Source: Lunularia cruciata | Lineage: Eukaryota > Streptophyta > Marchantiopsida > Lunulariales > Lunulariaceae | Length of the DNA stretch: 64,000 nt | Direction: 5' to 3' | NCBI GenBank assembly: GCA_948567375.1 | Contig: OX419760.1 | Coordinates: 40,858,001-40,922,000 of the forward strand | Part shown: positions 1 to 11,966 of the stretch, in pieces | Layout: each line of letters opens with the position of its first letter | How positions within the stretch are numbered: position 1 is the first letter of the stretch | Notes under the pieces: model-generated | What the model was told of the DNA's origin: nothing | What the model saw: only the letters and a program-made list of their open reading frames with translations | Database searches by the model: none | Program-made: the position numbers and the translations under genes

Positions 1-617
1 TGCACTCTCACAATTTGGATGTCATCACTTCTTGTCTCACGAAAGAGAAACATAGGTAATTTGACTAGTGATCTCTCTAGCCTGACTATCAAGAGAAATT
101 TAGAGCACAAACACTCCAACTGAAGATGTTTGGGGATCACTTCATTTTTGGATACTTATATAGCCAGTCAAGAAGCCATTTGGTAATGGCTTGAACAAGA
201 GAATCATATGTAATGTTTCAAATCAAGGAATTATGTGAAGGCAAGGGAATGGACTCTTGAGAGCAAACCAACTACAAAACAAAGGATGCCAACAACGCAA
301 AGATAAGCAAAGTACCTACTAGAATAACTCCTTTGTCTCAACTCACCAAGAGACCAAGGGCATTTGTGATTGAAGAGATAACAAATTAGTTTTGGTAGTA
401 TTGTCATCAATAAAGAGCAGAAGTTGGGCAATAGGATGAATGAAGAAGAATCAAATCTTGCCAACAAATTGCCAATCATGTGTGAGGTACTTGCTAGGAT
501 ACATTGCATAGATGACAACCAATAGCCTCAATCAACACCATGTAGGATACCAAGAGGTAGAGAACATGTCAAGAGATTGGAACCGGCACTAGAAGAAATC
601 ATGCCAATGGTGACTTT
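1..617. other. No recognisable gene; old repeat-derived DNA
   Basis: I see no convincing reading frame, LTR end or RNA gene here. The short open frames on both strands have no recognisable motif. The segment lies directly upstream of a coding relic in the same repeat-rich context, so it is probably the decayed inner part of an old element. Confidence 0.3.
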
Positions 618-1229
618 ATGAGATGTGTTGGAGGATAGCATTTTCATTACAATATTTTTGTTTTGGAAACTATCTAACAAGACTACTTGGGAGAATGGGT
701 AGATATCCACAACATATTGGGGTTTTTGGAGGAGATGTATTTGACACTTTGGCAGCATCAAGAAGAGATCAATGCTCTACATGTGTAACTAAATCAAGTT
801 TTGGGAGTGATCAAAGAAGTGCAAGACCACAAATCGGTCATTGTAGGGCATATTGAGGAGAGGAGATGGAAGTTGAGGATTTAAAGATTGATGACCAATG
901 TTGCATGCATAAATGTTGGTTAAACATATCAAGAACTGAATCACATACATATTGCAGCTCCCATGGAGCTCAAGAAGCTATAGGACATGCATGTATCAAT
1001 GATTCATCAGCTGCAAAAGAATTTCAAATCCATGAAGGGAAGTGAAGGATTAATTGAGCAGAAGATGGCATCAGAATCGCAACTCCAAATAGTTTGATGG
1101 TAGAAGGAAGAAGAGATATATTGTTTAACTGCCAAATTAGAAGCATCCAAGACTTGTGTTTGGGAATTGGAGGAGTCATTGAAGACAAGAGGAGGCATTA
1201 CCCTTCTAACAGAACCTGCACCAATCTGA
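618..1229 (+). pseudogene. Decayed ORF of unknown old retroelement, coiled-coil-like
   Basis: One frame stays readable from the ATG at 618 to the TGA at 1227-1229 but is broken by about eight internal stops. Its second half (about 990-1200) is rich in E, K, Q and L with spacing that suggests a coiled coil. No gag, protease, RT or integrase motif is visible, and I do not recognise the family. An LTR-like repeat (about 1250-1660) follows. The same order, charged coiled-coil ORF then related LTR-like repeat, recurs at 51641-53960, so this is probably the 3' coding end of an old element of that type. That link is inference. Confidence 0.3.
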
Positions 1230-1249
1230 ATTGATGGAACCTAATTTGG

Positions 1250-1660
1250 AAGACCTGAACAACTAGAGGAATGAATCCCGCACTGCCCAAAGTAGTGAAA
1301 AGTGAAGCAAGTATATTACTTTTTGAGAAACTTAGCTTAATGATAGAAAAGTATATAATGGAATATTGTGTATGCTTAGATTTACATTTCCTAAGAAAAC
1401 CTCTTTGGAGTAACATGTGCCTTTTGTGAAGACTTGGACATATGTTTTGACCCAAAGATTGTATATGGCCCAAAATAGATTGACATCTTTGAATTGAGTC
1501 CTCTTTGTTATGCATTTCCATGTTTTATTCTGAGTGATTGTGACTTCTTTAAATATTCTTTCCTTTGTTGTGTTTTTTGATGACATTGCACTCTTTTGGG
1601 AGTTGTCTTTGCCCAAGAGATTAAACAAGAAAACATGGTTGGCATGTAGAAACATTTATG
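1250..1660 (+). repeat. Old LTR-like repeat (family F), partial
   Basis: Diverged but alignable by eye with 53690-53960, for example the shared block around 'ttgcactcttttgggag' (1586) against 'ttgcactattttgggag' (53910). A third copy is inverted at about 33990-34690. Dispersed copies beside coding relics suggest an LTR, but no exact ends or target duplications can be placed. Confidence 0.35.
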
Positions 1661-1739
1661 TTTTTATTTGACCTCTTTGTACCTATTTCTCCATGGGAAC
1701 TACCTACTATTTATCAAGTTGTTACAATTTGATTGTTAC

Positions 1740-1985
1740 TAGTTGTCATAGTGCATTCAAATACTATTTGGGTCCAAAGGACCTTTGTACTTGAGTTCTT
1801 CATATTTGACCACTCTTCAAGCTTGACATCTTAGGAATTCTTCCTTTATAGTGCCTTTAGCTTTGTGCTTTTTCCCTTTGTAACCTTGCATGTACAAACA
1901 CAACTCCAAAGGAAATTCAACTAAGAGGTTTTCCTTCTTAAGCAAATAACTATTCTATCATATTTTTGTAGAAAAGACCAAAAAA
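1740..1985. repeat. Dispersed repeat B, copy 1
   Basis: About 240 bp that aligns by eye, in the same orientation, with 49260-49475. Both contain a run like 'gtccaaaggac', then 'acttgagttcttca' and later 'ccaaaggaaa'. On the minus strand both encode a similar short peptide stretch (near LLVEFPLEL and YKGKK). This looks like a decayed coding piece of an old element; the function is unknown. Confidence 0.4.
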
Positions 1986-1989
1986 AATT

Positions 1990-3300
1990 TGGGTGCTATA
2001 AACCTTCCATCCTTCAAATGTGAGCATCACCACAAACATTAAGGCTACCCTCCTATTGACTTTAGAAAAATAAATTTCTACATGCCAACCATTTATTTAG
2101 GTGGCAAAAAAATTCCTTTCTAGATCAGCTAATTGCAAGGACCCATTATCATAAACTTGCACCACTTTATATGGTCCTATCTATTTGAGATGTAACTTCC
2201 CATAGAAATTTTTTTATCTATTATTGTACAATAAAACTAAGTCTCCTTCTACAACTATCACTTGTTTGATCTTCTTATCATGTTGTTCCATGGTGTGGAG
2301 TTGATTTCTCTTCAGTGCTTGTTTGATTTGTTTTTTTCTCTCTTTGAAAAACATCAATTATTGTATCTAGAGTTCTTGATTCTCTTCTTTAGATAGTCAT
2401 TCTTTGCAAAGAATCCTATAAGTAGGAACTTTGAATTCCATTGGCAAGATTGGATGTAACCTATATGTTATAAAGTATGGAGTCTACTTTGTGGTGAAAT
2501 TCTCAAAATTTTGGTAGGTCCAAAGAGCAATTGATAACTTTTTTCCCAATCTATGCATGATTGATAATCACCTTATTCATGATCTTGCAAAGAAAGCCAT
2601 TAGATTTGATTGTTATTCCATTTACCTTTTGGATTGTAGTGAGTGGTCTTCTTATGCTTAATCCAAAAGTATTTTGTGAGAGCCTCAAGTAAGCTATTCA
2701 AGAAATGTACTCTTCCATCACTAACTAATTGCAATGGAAAACCATACCAAGAGATGATATTATGAAAGAAAAATTATGTTACAATTTCAATGTCATTCCT
2801 CCAATTAGCTTTTACCTCCATCATTTTCATGGCATAGTCAATACAAACTAGAATGTTCTTTCTCCAAATGGTCTTCATAATAGGTTGAACTAGTCCCAAA
2901 ATATCTATTTCCCATTTTTCAAATTGGTCTCAAGGACCATTGAGTTGTAGGAGTAGGTATTCTAGTTCATTGGCAAGCATCACATCTCTTAATGTACTTG
3001 TACCCATCCTTGTACATGGTTGGCCACTAAGAGCTTGTTGCCAAAATCTTCTTCACTATATTCTTCAAGGAGTAATGTCCTTTTGAAGCTTCTACATGTA
3101 AGGCCTACATCATTCCTCCAGCTTTGTATGATTCCAAACAATACCAAAGAACCTTGTGCTTCTTCCTGCACACCTGCCTGCCCACCCACCCATCCACCCA
3201 CCCCCATACCTCCATCCCATCCTTTTAGCTTGTATGGACCTATCTTGTGAAGGAATATTTCTCTTTGCTCAAATTCCATCCCTTTGGGACATTACAAGGT
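1990..3300 (-). pseudogene. Ty3/gypsy integrase relic (old element G)
   Basis: Read on the minus strand across several frames, this is a retroviral-type integrase with its preceding linker. At about 2960-3090 a zinc-binding HHCC domain is recognisable: HVEASKGHYSLKN, then WPTMYKDGYKYIKRCDACQ, with one stop inside. At about 2920-2700 come the core motifs WEIDILG and SDGRVHF (the first two catalytic Asp), and the C-terminal segment reaches 2100-2250. The linker peptide EFEQREIFLHKIGPYKL lies near 3240-3279. Stops and frameshifts are frequent, so it is long dead. It forms one minus-strand element with the gag relic at 4020-5160; RT and RNase H are missing or unreadable between them. Confidence 0.65.
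3165..3228. repeat. (CACC/CATC)n-like microsatellite
   Basis: An imperfect C-rich tetranucleotide tract (cctgcccacccacccatcc and so on) inside the integrase relic, between the linker and the HHCC domain. It expands the relic with G-rich codons on the minus strand. Confidence 0.7.
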
Positions 3301-4020
3301 GTGTATATTCCAATACTTAGCCAAATATTATGTTCTTCTTGCCATTATATTTGAAAGACATTTTCATTTGGAAAGTCATCATCCATATCTTTGGGTTGAT
3401 CTTCAATCTCTAGCCAAGAAATAAAATATCCATTTTTGTGGTGAACTCTCTTTCTTGCACGATGTATGTGAATTCCTACAAGAGAAGTATCCATCTTGAA
3501 ATTATTTAGACAAGTGTGCCTTCTTCTCTAGGTCTTGTAATGCATAATTACCTTTATGGAAGACAAATTTTTACCATAAGTAGTGGCAGAACTTCTTGTA
3601 GGTAGGCTCCTTTGGAGTGGGAACCTTTAATATAGGATCCTTTGGAGTTGGGCTATTTGGATAAGTTCTTCTTGTAGTTCCAACTTTTGTCTATGAATGT
3701 CTACCAATTATTTGCTGTTCTTTCTCTTAGCTGGCTCAACTCCTTGTCCTTCATTTGGATTAAAAGGTGTCTTATTTTAGGATTCTTTCTTCTCCTCCTT
3801 GCTTTGATTTTTAATTTTTTTCTTATAGTTTTAGTTACTTTGTGGAGAGGATTTTTGAGGGTCATGATACTTCCTCTTTGGTTTCACACAGTTGGACCAA
3901 GTATCCACTTGGTTGACTTCTAGATTAGACCATTCTTCTTATTTGGGAAGAAGAGTGTCATCTTCTTTTAAGGTAACACAATGGACATTTGTATTTACTT
4001 TTGTGGGAGGTTAGGTTTGT
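3300..4020 (-). other. Degenerate inner part of old element G
   Basis: This lies between the gag relic and the integrase relic and should hold protease, RT and RNase H, but no motif of these can be identified. The region has probably suffered deletion. Nothing else is recognisable. Confidence 0.3.
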
Positions 4021-5160
4021 GCAAATTGCATAGGCAACTTTGAAGTAGGTGGTTGAGGACAATTGGCAACTACATGTCCAAGTAGTTTACAATTAGAGAA
4101 CAATGGGATGTAACGAATTTGCTTTGGGCTCAAGGCAATATAAAGACTAGTAGTTTGGAGCACCACAATTAAAGCAAGTGCTTTGGGGTAGTATTCTACC
4201 TTGGAGGCAAGATTCTTCTCTATGGTTCATTATTAGTATATTTCTTGGGAAAATATCTTGGGATGGTTACAAGAGGAATCAAAGTTGTAGTAGGTACTTT
4301 TTGCACTACAAAGACCTAATCATTCTACTATACATAGTTCTCCTACTCTTCCCTTGAAAGAGCACATTCTATTTGATGTGTTAAGGAAGAAGGATGAATA
4401 GATTGACATTTGGTGTTAGCATGTCCCGCCTTACCATAGGTTGTGCACTAGATATTTGGTTTAGTATACAAAAGGAGTCTTTCCCTCTCCTTTGCTCCAA
4501 CCAGCTAGCTGTACCTTGAAGTTGGAAAATTTCTTAATGAGCTCTTCCAACTTGTACCTAATTGTGTAGAGGTCTTTGGAGTGGCAACTACACTCTTTAT
4601 TTGAGTAACCCTCCATTCTTTCCTTTGTTTTTTCTCATCTTTGGATCAAGAAGACTCCAAAGAAGATGTTATATTTGACAACTTCAAAGAAAAAGATGAT
4701 GACCTTCAAAATGATCTTCTCTTTGACTTCTTTGTAGTTTAGACTTAGCATAGTTTCTTGGCTGGATTTAATATGGGAAACTTGTACAACTCTCTAGACT
4801 TCCTTACCTTAGCCAACATATCATATACCCATTCTTTGGCAAAGATCCAAAGTTCTATTGGTAATCATCATAGAACCATGCCACTTCTTGAGCATCCAAG
4901 TATCCTAGGTTAGTGGCTATTATTGTCACTCTACTCAAAAGGCTTGGAAATGGTTGGATTTAGTCACATATCTTCTCATTTATTTTACTTTCCAAACTAT
5001 TGAGGCATTCATAGATGCTTATTTCAGTAGTCACATTGTTGGAAAACATTGTTAATGACTTAATGACAAGCATGTGGATAACATTCTAGACTATTGAGGA
5101 TGGTAAAGACATTTGTTTTGTAGTCTAGCTCCTTGAACCTTTCAAGGAAATGACTCTTGA
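4020..5160 (-). pseudogene. gag relic of old Ty3/gypsy element G with CCHC knuckles
   Basis: Minus-strand translation gives a gag-like protein with up to three nucleocapsid-type knuckles. One near 4398-4445 reads CTTYGKAGHANTKC (second Cys replaced by Tyr). One near 4135-4180 is CFNCGAPNY followed by SLYCLEP, with His lost and a stop. One near 4055-4095 is NCKLLGHVVANCP. An upstream stretch (about 4500-4560) resembles gag sequence (YKLEELIKKFSNF). Many stops are present. The protein would have been the capsid/nucleocapsid precursor. It is cut off on its 5' side by the A1 LTR at 5170. Confidence 0.55.
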
Positions 5161-5169
5161 TTGTTGGCC

Positions 5170-5856
5170 TGGAACACCCATTTGTGCATGTATATGCTAT
5201 TGTGATATTTAATTTGGTATTACAAAGACTTGAAAGATATTATTTGTAAAGAGATAAAGGACAGTTCTACATCAGTCATGATTAGCTAAAGTTAATCATA
5301 ACTAAGATAGATGGGAACTTATTTAGAGGAATTGCAAAAGATAAGCACCACTATTTTGCATTTTAGTATATTGACTTGGTATTATTCTTAGGTGTTTGGC
5401 TTTAAGGAAATATTTGAGAACTCTTGGACCCACAAAACATTTTTCTTGGATTCTTCTATAGTCCAAGGATAGCCTATGTGAAGGAAATCTTGACTTAGTA
5501 GTTGGGTCAAGATAAGACCATATGCTTAGGAGAATATTCCCATGAGTATATATAGTCCTTTAGACTTTAGACTTTATTGACTTTTAGCCTAGTAACTTAG
5601 TAACTTACTCTAATAATTAATAACTTTGGTGCATAACTATTTCACAAGTATATAAAATAGGGGTGAAGAGATACTCAGCATCCTTATATTTGCAACTATA
5701 TCTCCTCATTGAGTTTGCTAATGAGCAATGGTTTGAGTCTTGGAGTAGTAACCTTGGAGGAGTATGATGGACTTGGAGCTCCTTGCCTTCTTAGTCCATG
5801 GTGTGCTACTATAATTTCCACCAAAGGTTCATCTTGAGTAAGAGATAGCCAGATAA
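5170..5856 (+). mobile_element. Family A LTR (5' LTR of copy A1)
   Basis: Starts TGGAACACCC (family consensus TGTAACACCC) and aligns over its length with the complete family A LTRs, including the TATA stretch 'tataaaataggggtg' near 5650. The 3' end (near 'gagatagccagata') has lost the usual CTCACA, and about 600 bp of leader including the PBS is deleted, because the sequence continues directly into inner leader sequence equivalent to 18347 in copy A4. Confidence 0.8.
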
Positions 5857-6151
5857 GAACTTATGAGTTTTTAAAGTGAGGGGCTGGTTTTTTGACCAAA
5901 TCTAAAATATGTGTGCTGAATAGAAAAGTTTCTAGGCCAAATAGCTAAATTAAAAGATCTGAAATTTTGCAAGGGAGGATGCCCTAGGGTTTTGATCAAG
6001 TGTGAAAAAATTCAAAGGAATATGACATACCAATTGAGAGAATTTAGTGACATTATGAAGAGAGGTCAATTTTGGAGAGTTGAGATCTCATGCATGAAGA
6101 GTTTGAGAACAACCAAAAGCATATTTGAGTTTTAAAACTCATCTTTGGAAC

Positions 6152-6631
6152 ATGGAGGGTCACCAAGAGTGGAATTTGAGGCTATATAAGGTTTCCCAAG
6201 GGTTTGAGGTGATTTTAGGAGGTTGATTTGAGGAAAAGAGAGTTTAGAATAAAATTTGAAGGGAATGTTGAGAGGATCCAAAAATATATACTACTTGAGG
6301 GAAAAAGTGATTCTAAGAGCTTTTATTATGGAGAGAAGGAACATAAGGCAAATTCATATCCATTGATCTTTGAGAACAAGAGATTGAGGGAAAGGAAATG
6401 ATTACTTGACTTGGGATTGCATGTTTGACCTCTTCACCAAGATAGGGAAGAGGGAGAAGATCTAAGACTAAGGAATTGTGTGAGGTTTGTGCAGTGGAAA
6501 GACTTCCAAAAGGACATGAGTTGAGTGGAGTAATAGCAATTTTGGAGACTTTGGTGAAAGATCTTGGAGAGGGTCTTAGTACAGCTATAGAAAAACTACC
6601 ATTTTCATCAGCTAGTTCTCAAGATTATTGA
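6152..6631 (+). pseudogene. A1 ORF1 (upstream zinc-knuckle ORF), decayed
   Basis: Counterpart of the intact ORF1 at 18625-19098. The start MEGHQEW is kept, but a frameshift near 6225 and several stops break it. The knuckle cysteines are replaced (SFYYGEKEHKANSY instead of CFLCGEKGHKASSC). It is followed, as in other copies, by a leader and then gag at 6858. Confidence 0.7.
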
Positions 6632-6857
6632 TGGAGACAATCTTTCACCTTATGGATAAATTGTCCATGAGGCTTTGATTAATAGGCACTCTAGAATTTG
6701 ATCTTGCTCTATAAATCTTGGAGCAACCTGAACCTTTTGTGTTCCCTAGGGTGGATTACTCTCAAATGGTGATAGCCATGTAGATACTCTATTAGTTATA
6801 GAGTGCGGAGAAAGAAATAAAATTTCAGAAAAAAGAGAAAGATAATGAGGAGCTAAG

Positions 6858-8494
6858 ATGGGGAAAATTTGGGTTCTCTTTAGCAAGGATGGAGAAGATG
6901 TGGAGACCTTTGTAAAAGACTTCAAAAACAGCTTGTATAAGAAATAATGAGAGGAGGAATAATAAAAGGGTCTCATTATTACCAGATATCTTTGAGGATA
7001 TAGCCTTACATAGTATGAGTCAGAAAACTAAAGAGAGAGAGGAGAGATAGGCAAGAAGAGTCTTGGGAGAGTTTGACTTCAACACTCATTGAGAACTTTC
7101 TTTTAGATAGAAGTCATGAGAGATTGATGAATGAAGTTACCTTCCTCAAACCTTTGATGGAGAGAAAGTGAGAGTCAGTAAAAAGAATGGAAAAGCTAGA
7201 CTCCAAGTTTTGCATAGTGTTGAGGAAGAGTGGCAATGATGTGAAGACTATTGTGATTGGCATAGGAGCCATGCTTACCATGAATTTTATTTGGGGGGGG
7301 GGGGGGGGGGGGAGGGGGTTGAGACCACAAATTAGAAGCAAGGTGAGATATGAGAAACCTTCTTCTACAATTGAAGCTATCAAGATTGCAATATGTATGG
7401 AGGAGAGTTTGGAAGGAGATGAAAGTGATTTGGTAGTGAAGTAGGTTTTACATCCTCCTTAAGGCTACAAATATGGTAGAACTTCTGATACTTTGGTGGT
7501 AAGGGTTGCACCACAATTAATAGTAACTCCAATTCTAGCACCTCTACCAAAAGATCCACTTTGAACCATCATCAAACAACTTGCAGATCTTGAGATCAAT
7601 GTAGTGCAACTATGGGAGAAGAGAGAGGTGGATCAGAATGTGGGAAGAGGGACTAAGAGGTTTGGAAGATTCTTTTATAGAGGAGGCCAACTAACCAACA
7701 ATTTCAATGATAGAAGTTGTTTTGGTTTTGACGGAAAAGGATACATCCAAAGGAATTGCCCAAATTCCACTTATTATGGAAAAAGGGGTTATGAAGGAGG
7801 GAAACAAGTGAAAGAGGGATATAGTGAAACCCAATTGGCTCCAAGTCCAAACAAAGGTAATGAGATAGCATCCATTGATGTGGTTAAGAGTAAGTTTGAG
7901 AAGGTGGAGAGCTCAAATTCCAAAAGTCTTAATTGGGATCTTTTAGCACAAGAGAAGAAGGGAGCTCATTTTGCAAAGGATGTACACTATTCTCAATGAT
8001 TTACTCCTAGAAAAGATACTCCTATGCCTACTAGGAGCACTTGTACTAGCACCTCAACACCATCAACAACAAAGACTTCAATGAATAAGTTGGAGATGGG
8101 AGACTTCTTGATCTCAAAGCAACAATGAAACTACAATGTGTTAAAGGATGTTGGTAGTCACAAGGCTAACATCAAAATGGGCCAACTGATTGCTTTGAAT
8201 CCTACTTTGAGAAAGGAGCTTAGAGATGGTTTGAGTTCTACAAGGAGCAAGAGGAAGAAGAAAGCAAAAGCTCCAGTATCAATGCAGGTGTTGGATGCCA
8301 AACCAACACTATGGGAAGCTTGTGGATATGCATCCAAGATTGATGTGAGAGTCAATGGTCATAGCATCAAAGATGCAATTGTTGATAGAATATCTGCAAT
8401 GAATGCCATGTTAGAGAAGTTGATGACAAAATTGTGTATATTACCCTCTAAACCTTTAACATTTATGGGGAGCATGGCAAACAAGCAAAAAGTT
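6858..8494 (+). pseudogene. gag: A1 gag, disrupted
   Basis: Begins with ATGGGGAAA as in intact copies (MGKxxVxFxKDGED) and can be followed by similarity to the 480-residue gag of A4. Frameshifts and stops are frequent. A 20-G run at 7293-7312 replaces the normal short G-rich spot. The nucleocapsid knuckle (about 7720-7765) reads CFGFDGKGYIQRNCP, so the second Cys and the His are lost. The N-terminal part of the protease, which shares the gag frame in this family, follows (about 8330-8494). This copy is non-functional. Confidence 0.75.
7293..7318. repeat. G homopolymer (20 G, then A, then 5 G)
   Basis: An uninterrupted run of 20 G followed by AGGGGG inside the A1 gag relic. Other copies have only about GTGGGAGGGTTG at this point (e.g. 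45580-45592 on the minus strand), so this copy has expanded, probably by slippage, or the read is unreliable here. Confidence 0.9.
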
Positions 8495-9233
8495 TGACCA
8501 GTATGGATGATGGATAAGGTGGTAGTTTCAATTATGGGAGTTTTAAATCTTTTGACTTTCCAAGTCTTGAAGGATTCAAGCTATGATTTACTTTTTGGGA
8601 GGCCATGGTTGAGAGAAATACAAACAACTCAATGATAGCACAAAGGGTATTTGAGGATTGGCCATCAAACCATCAAGTTACAATTCCTTTGACTTAATAG
8701 TACCAACACTTCACATTTAGATACACCCTCTTCTGATTATTGGGGATCAAATTCAAGAGAAGGAGCTTCAAGTGTAGACACAAGCATGGAGGAAGAGACT
8801 TTCATGGAGGAGGATGCATTCAAATTAGATGTGTATCCCTTGTGTGCTATGGATTTTGCAACAAAGCCAAAAGTTTTGAAGGACCCAAATAAATCACCAT
8901 TGACACTTGAGGAGATAGAGAGAAGGTTTATCTACCCTCAAGTATGGTTCAAATGTTACCAAGGAGGAGAAGGTGAGATTTGAGGAGATTTCCATAGGAT
9001 TCATCCATATGTTTACTTTCAATTACAAGGATCTAAAGTAAGTCACCTTGGAGGAGCACAAGATAGAATTGGAGTCACATGCAAGACCAGTCCACCAAAA
9101 AAAATGTTGCATTAGCCCACCAATAGCTTTGGTTGTGAAAGAGGAGATTGATAAACTCAAGGAGACCAAATTTATCTTTGAGGTGGAGAATTCAAAATGG
9201 GTGCTTCTAATTATGATCATGAAGAAAATGAAT
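8495..9233 (+). pseudogene. pol: A1 protease C-terminus and RT start, truncated
   Basis: After a TGA at 8497-8499 the sequence continues in the family A protease (YDLLFGRPWLR near 8580) and the acidic linker, and reaches the first RT residues (ENSKWVLLIMIMKKMN at about 9190-9230). At 9233 it stops abruptly against an LTR of opposite orientation. The rest of RT, RNase H and integrase is missing from this copy. Confidence 0.75.
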
Positions 9234-9918
9234 TGTGAGCCAACATGTCTCTTACTCAGGATGAACCTCTGATGGCTATTATGGTAACACACCATGGACT
9301 AAGAAGGCAAAAAATCCCAACACTATCATACTCCTCCAAGGCTAAAACTCCAAGGCTCAAACCATTTCTCATTCAAGAACTCAATGAGAGAGATAGTTGC
9401 AAATGAAAGGATGATGAATACTTCCTTACCCCTAGTTTATATATTGTGAAATAGTTACTCACCAAAGTTACTAATTACTTGAGTGACTCAAGTTATTAGG
9501 CTAAAAGTCAAATAAAATCAAAAAGCTAACGGAATATCCATACTTATAGGAATATTTTCCTAAGTATGTGGTATTATCTTGACCCAACCACTAAGTCAAG
9601 GATTCCTTAACATGGAATATTCTTGGATTATAGAAGAATCTAAAACAAAAAGGCTTGTGGGTCCAAGAGTTCTCAACTCTTTCCTCAAAGCCAAACATCT
9701 AAGAATAATACCAAGTCAATACACTAGAATCCAAAATAATGGTGCTCATGTTTTCCACTTCTTTTAAAGTAAGGTCCCTTCTATCTTGGCTATGACTAAT
9801 TATAGCTAATCATGATTATTATAGAACCATCTTATATCCCTATATAAATAATAACTCTCAAGTACTTATAATACCAAACTAAATATCACAATAGCACATA
9901 CATAAATTGGATGTTACA
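9234..9918 (-). mobile_element. Family A LTR, minus orientation (3' LTR of A2)
   Basis: On the plus strand it runs TGTGAGCC...ATGTTACA, the reverse of the family A LTR, 685 bp. It is followed at 9919 by the reverse of a purine-rich tract and then pol in minus orientation, which makes it the 3' LTR of A2. Its 5' edge abuts truncated A1 RT at 9233. Confidence 0.85.
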
Positions 9919-11213
9919 TTTACCTTCAAACTAAGATTTCACTTTGTCCTCAAAGTGAAAGGCTCTCTATCTTCTATGATACATCTTCAACTTATCATAA
10001 TTAATCCTATCAAAGTATCTTCCTCCCAACTCCTTGAGATCATAGGTATAATTTCCGCACACCTTCTCCACTATGAAAAGTCCAAAGTACTTAGCCAAAA
10101 ACTTCTTTTGTACTGTCTTAAATTGAATAGAATCAAACAACATTATCTAATCATCTTCTTTGAAAGGCTCTACCTTCTTCTTGCCTTGCCTCTTGTCATG
10201 GCTCTCCAATTGTTCCGTTTGGGCTTGCTCCACTCAAACCATAGCAGTTGCTCTTGCATCTTCCAATTCCATGAGTTGATCATTCATTGACTTCTCTACA
10301 TCACCTCCTTGTGCTTTCTTCAATCTCTTATGGATGCTTTGGAAGGAAGGAAGGAAGATCAAAGTAAGTAGGTAAGGTAGTTGTAATACCATATACCAAT
10401 TGAAATAGAGAATATCTTTTAGAAGTCTTCATGTTTGTCGTATAATCCCACAAAATTGCATGAATCCTCTTGTCTCAATGATGCTTATCTCCCTCCATTT
10501 TTGCATCTTTGGCCAACATCATGCTTAAGGTCTGATTGGTTCTTTCTAACAAGCCATGTAATTTAGCTTAAAGGATGTAATTCCCCTATGTGTGATAGAG
10601 AAATATCATACCATGACTGTAGTAATGCTTCTTATAAACTTTCCTCCTTTATCAAAAAACAACTCCAAAGAGCATCCAAACTTAGTGATAATGAGTTCAT
10701 AAAGAAAACTCCCAACTTCACCTTCATTCTTGTCCCTCAATAGTCTAGCCTCAACCCACTTGGTAAGCTAATCAGTAACTACCAAAATGTACCTATTGTT
10801 CTTAGGGTTTTTATTTAGAGGACCTACAAAATTGATTCCCCACTTCTCAAAAGGTCCTAGCAATAGAATTGATTTAAGTGGTAGAGTGGAAGTAGATTTT
10901 CTAGTAAAAGCTTGAAAAACATCACAAGTTTTGCAATAATCAAGACAATCCTTGAAAATCCCCCTCCAATGGTAACCAACATCTAGAATATTGAAAGCAA
11001 TCACCTTTCTTGCAAACTGTCCTCCACACACTAAACCTTCATGAAACTCCTTTATGAGTAAGATAGACTCTTCTTTACCCACTACTCTTCAAAGTAGACC
11101 ATTTGCTCCTTGGTGAAAAAGAATATCCTCCACCATTGTGTAAGGTCTAGATCTTGATGCAAGGGCTTTCCACTCCCTAGCATGCATCCCTTTTGGATAG
11201 TTACCTCTTGTAA
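9919..11213 (-). pseudogene. pol: A2 integrase, decayed
   Basis: Minus-strand integrase: the C-terminal part (9919-10760) is riddled with stops. The zinc domain and core start are readable at 10768-11082 (KEFHEGLVCGG, CKTCDVCQ-like pattern, KWGINFVGPL, in which the first catalytic Asp is Asn). A GGAA microsatellite lies near 10338-10353. The frame breaks at 11214-11219 where a solo LTR is inserted and resumes at 11967. Confidence 0.75.
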
Positions 11214-11218
11214 CAAAG

Positions 11219-11966
11219 TGTAATACTCCAAGGACAAGCGAACTCTTCAAGAGAGAAAACACAGATTTCACACTCAATCCTCTGATGTCCCAAAGGAGCA
11301 ACTTCTCTTTATTATATAGCCAAGGAAGATCTCCTCCAAGGAAGCTCCACCATAGGATTAGGTACATAGATAGGTGACCTGTCAGCAAGCTCTACCCTTA
11401 GATACTTGCTTGGATGGGTGACATGTTGGTCTTGGTCTTATCTGGTTGGTCAAACATGCTTTGACCAAAGGGAATCTTTTAGGGAATCTTCCTATAGGAA
11501 TCTTAGAATCATATGGGTGAGGTATTTTTGGAAAGCTCTTGGTGAGACAAACCAAGGGGTGGGAAGGCCAAACCCTTCCTCTACTAGGAGGTGGGAGAAT
11601 GTACACATTTTCAATGCCTAATTTATTTGTTTAGCCTCCGAAATTGTCTTTGAAGTTTTTAGGCCTATTTAGGCTTCTTCCCTAATAGTAGAAGTGCTCT
11701 TTTGGTGAAACCTCTATCTGATCTACGTTCTCCATCATGTGTAACATCCTTCTAGATGTTACCACCCCAAGTTTGACCTCTAGATCTTATGCCTAGTTGT
11801 TGATTCTAAAGTTTCCAAGCATATTTTGATTTTTGGCCTATTAGTAAAAGTACTCTTTTTGTGATGCATCTAGCTTATCTACTAAGTCCATCATGTATAA
11901 CATCCTTCCAAATCTTACCAAACCAAATTTCATCTCTAGATCATCTATCAAGCTATTGGTATCACA
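11219..11966 (-). mobile_element. Solo LTR of family E inside A2 pol
   Basis: A 748-bp segment running TGTAATACTCC...GGTATCACA, flanked by a perfect 5-bp target duplication CAAAG (11214-11218 and 11967-11971). Removing it and one duplication restores continuity of the family A pol (GNYP side to EIVDFV side). It aligns by eye with the 5' LTR of element E at 32622-33217 in the same orientation. The TG...CA ends, the duplication and the absence of internal sequence mark a solo LTR formed by LTR-LTR recombination. Confidence 0.9.
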
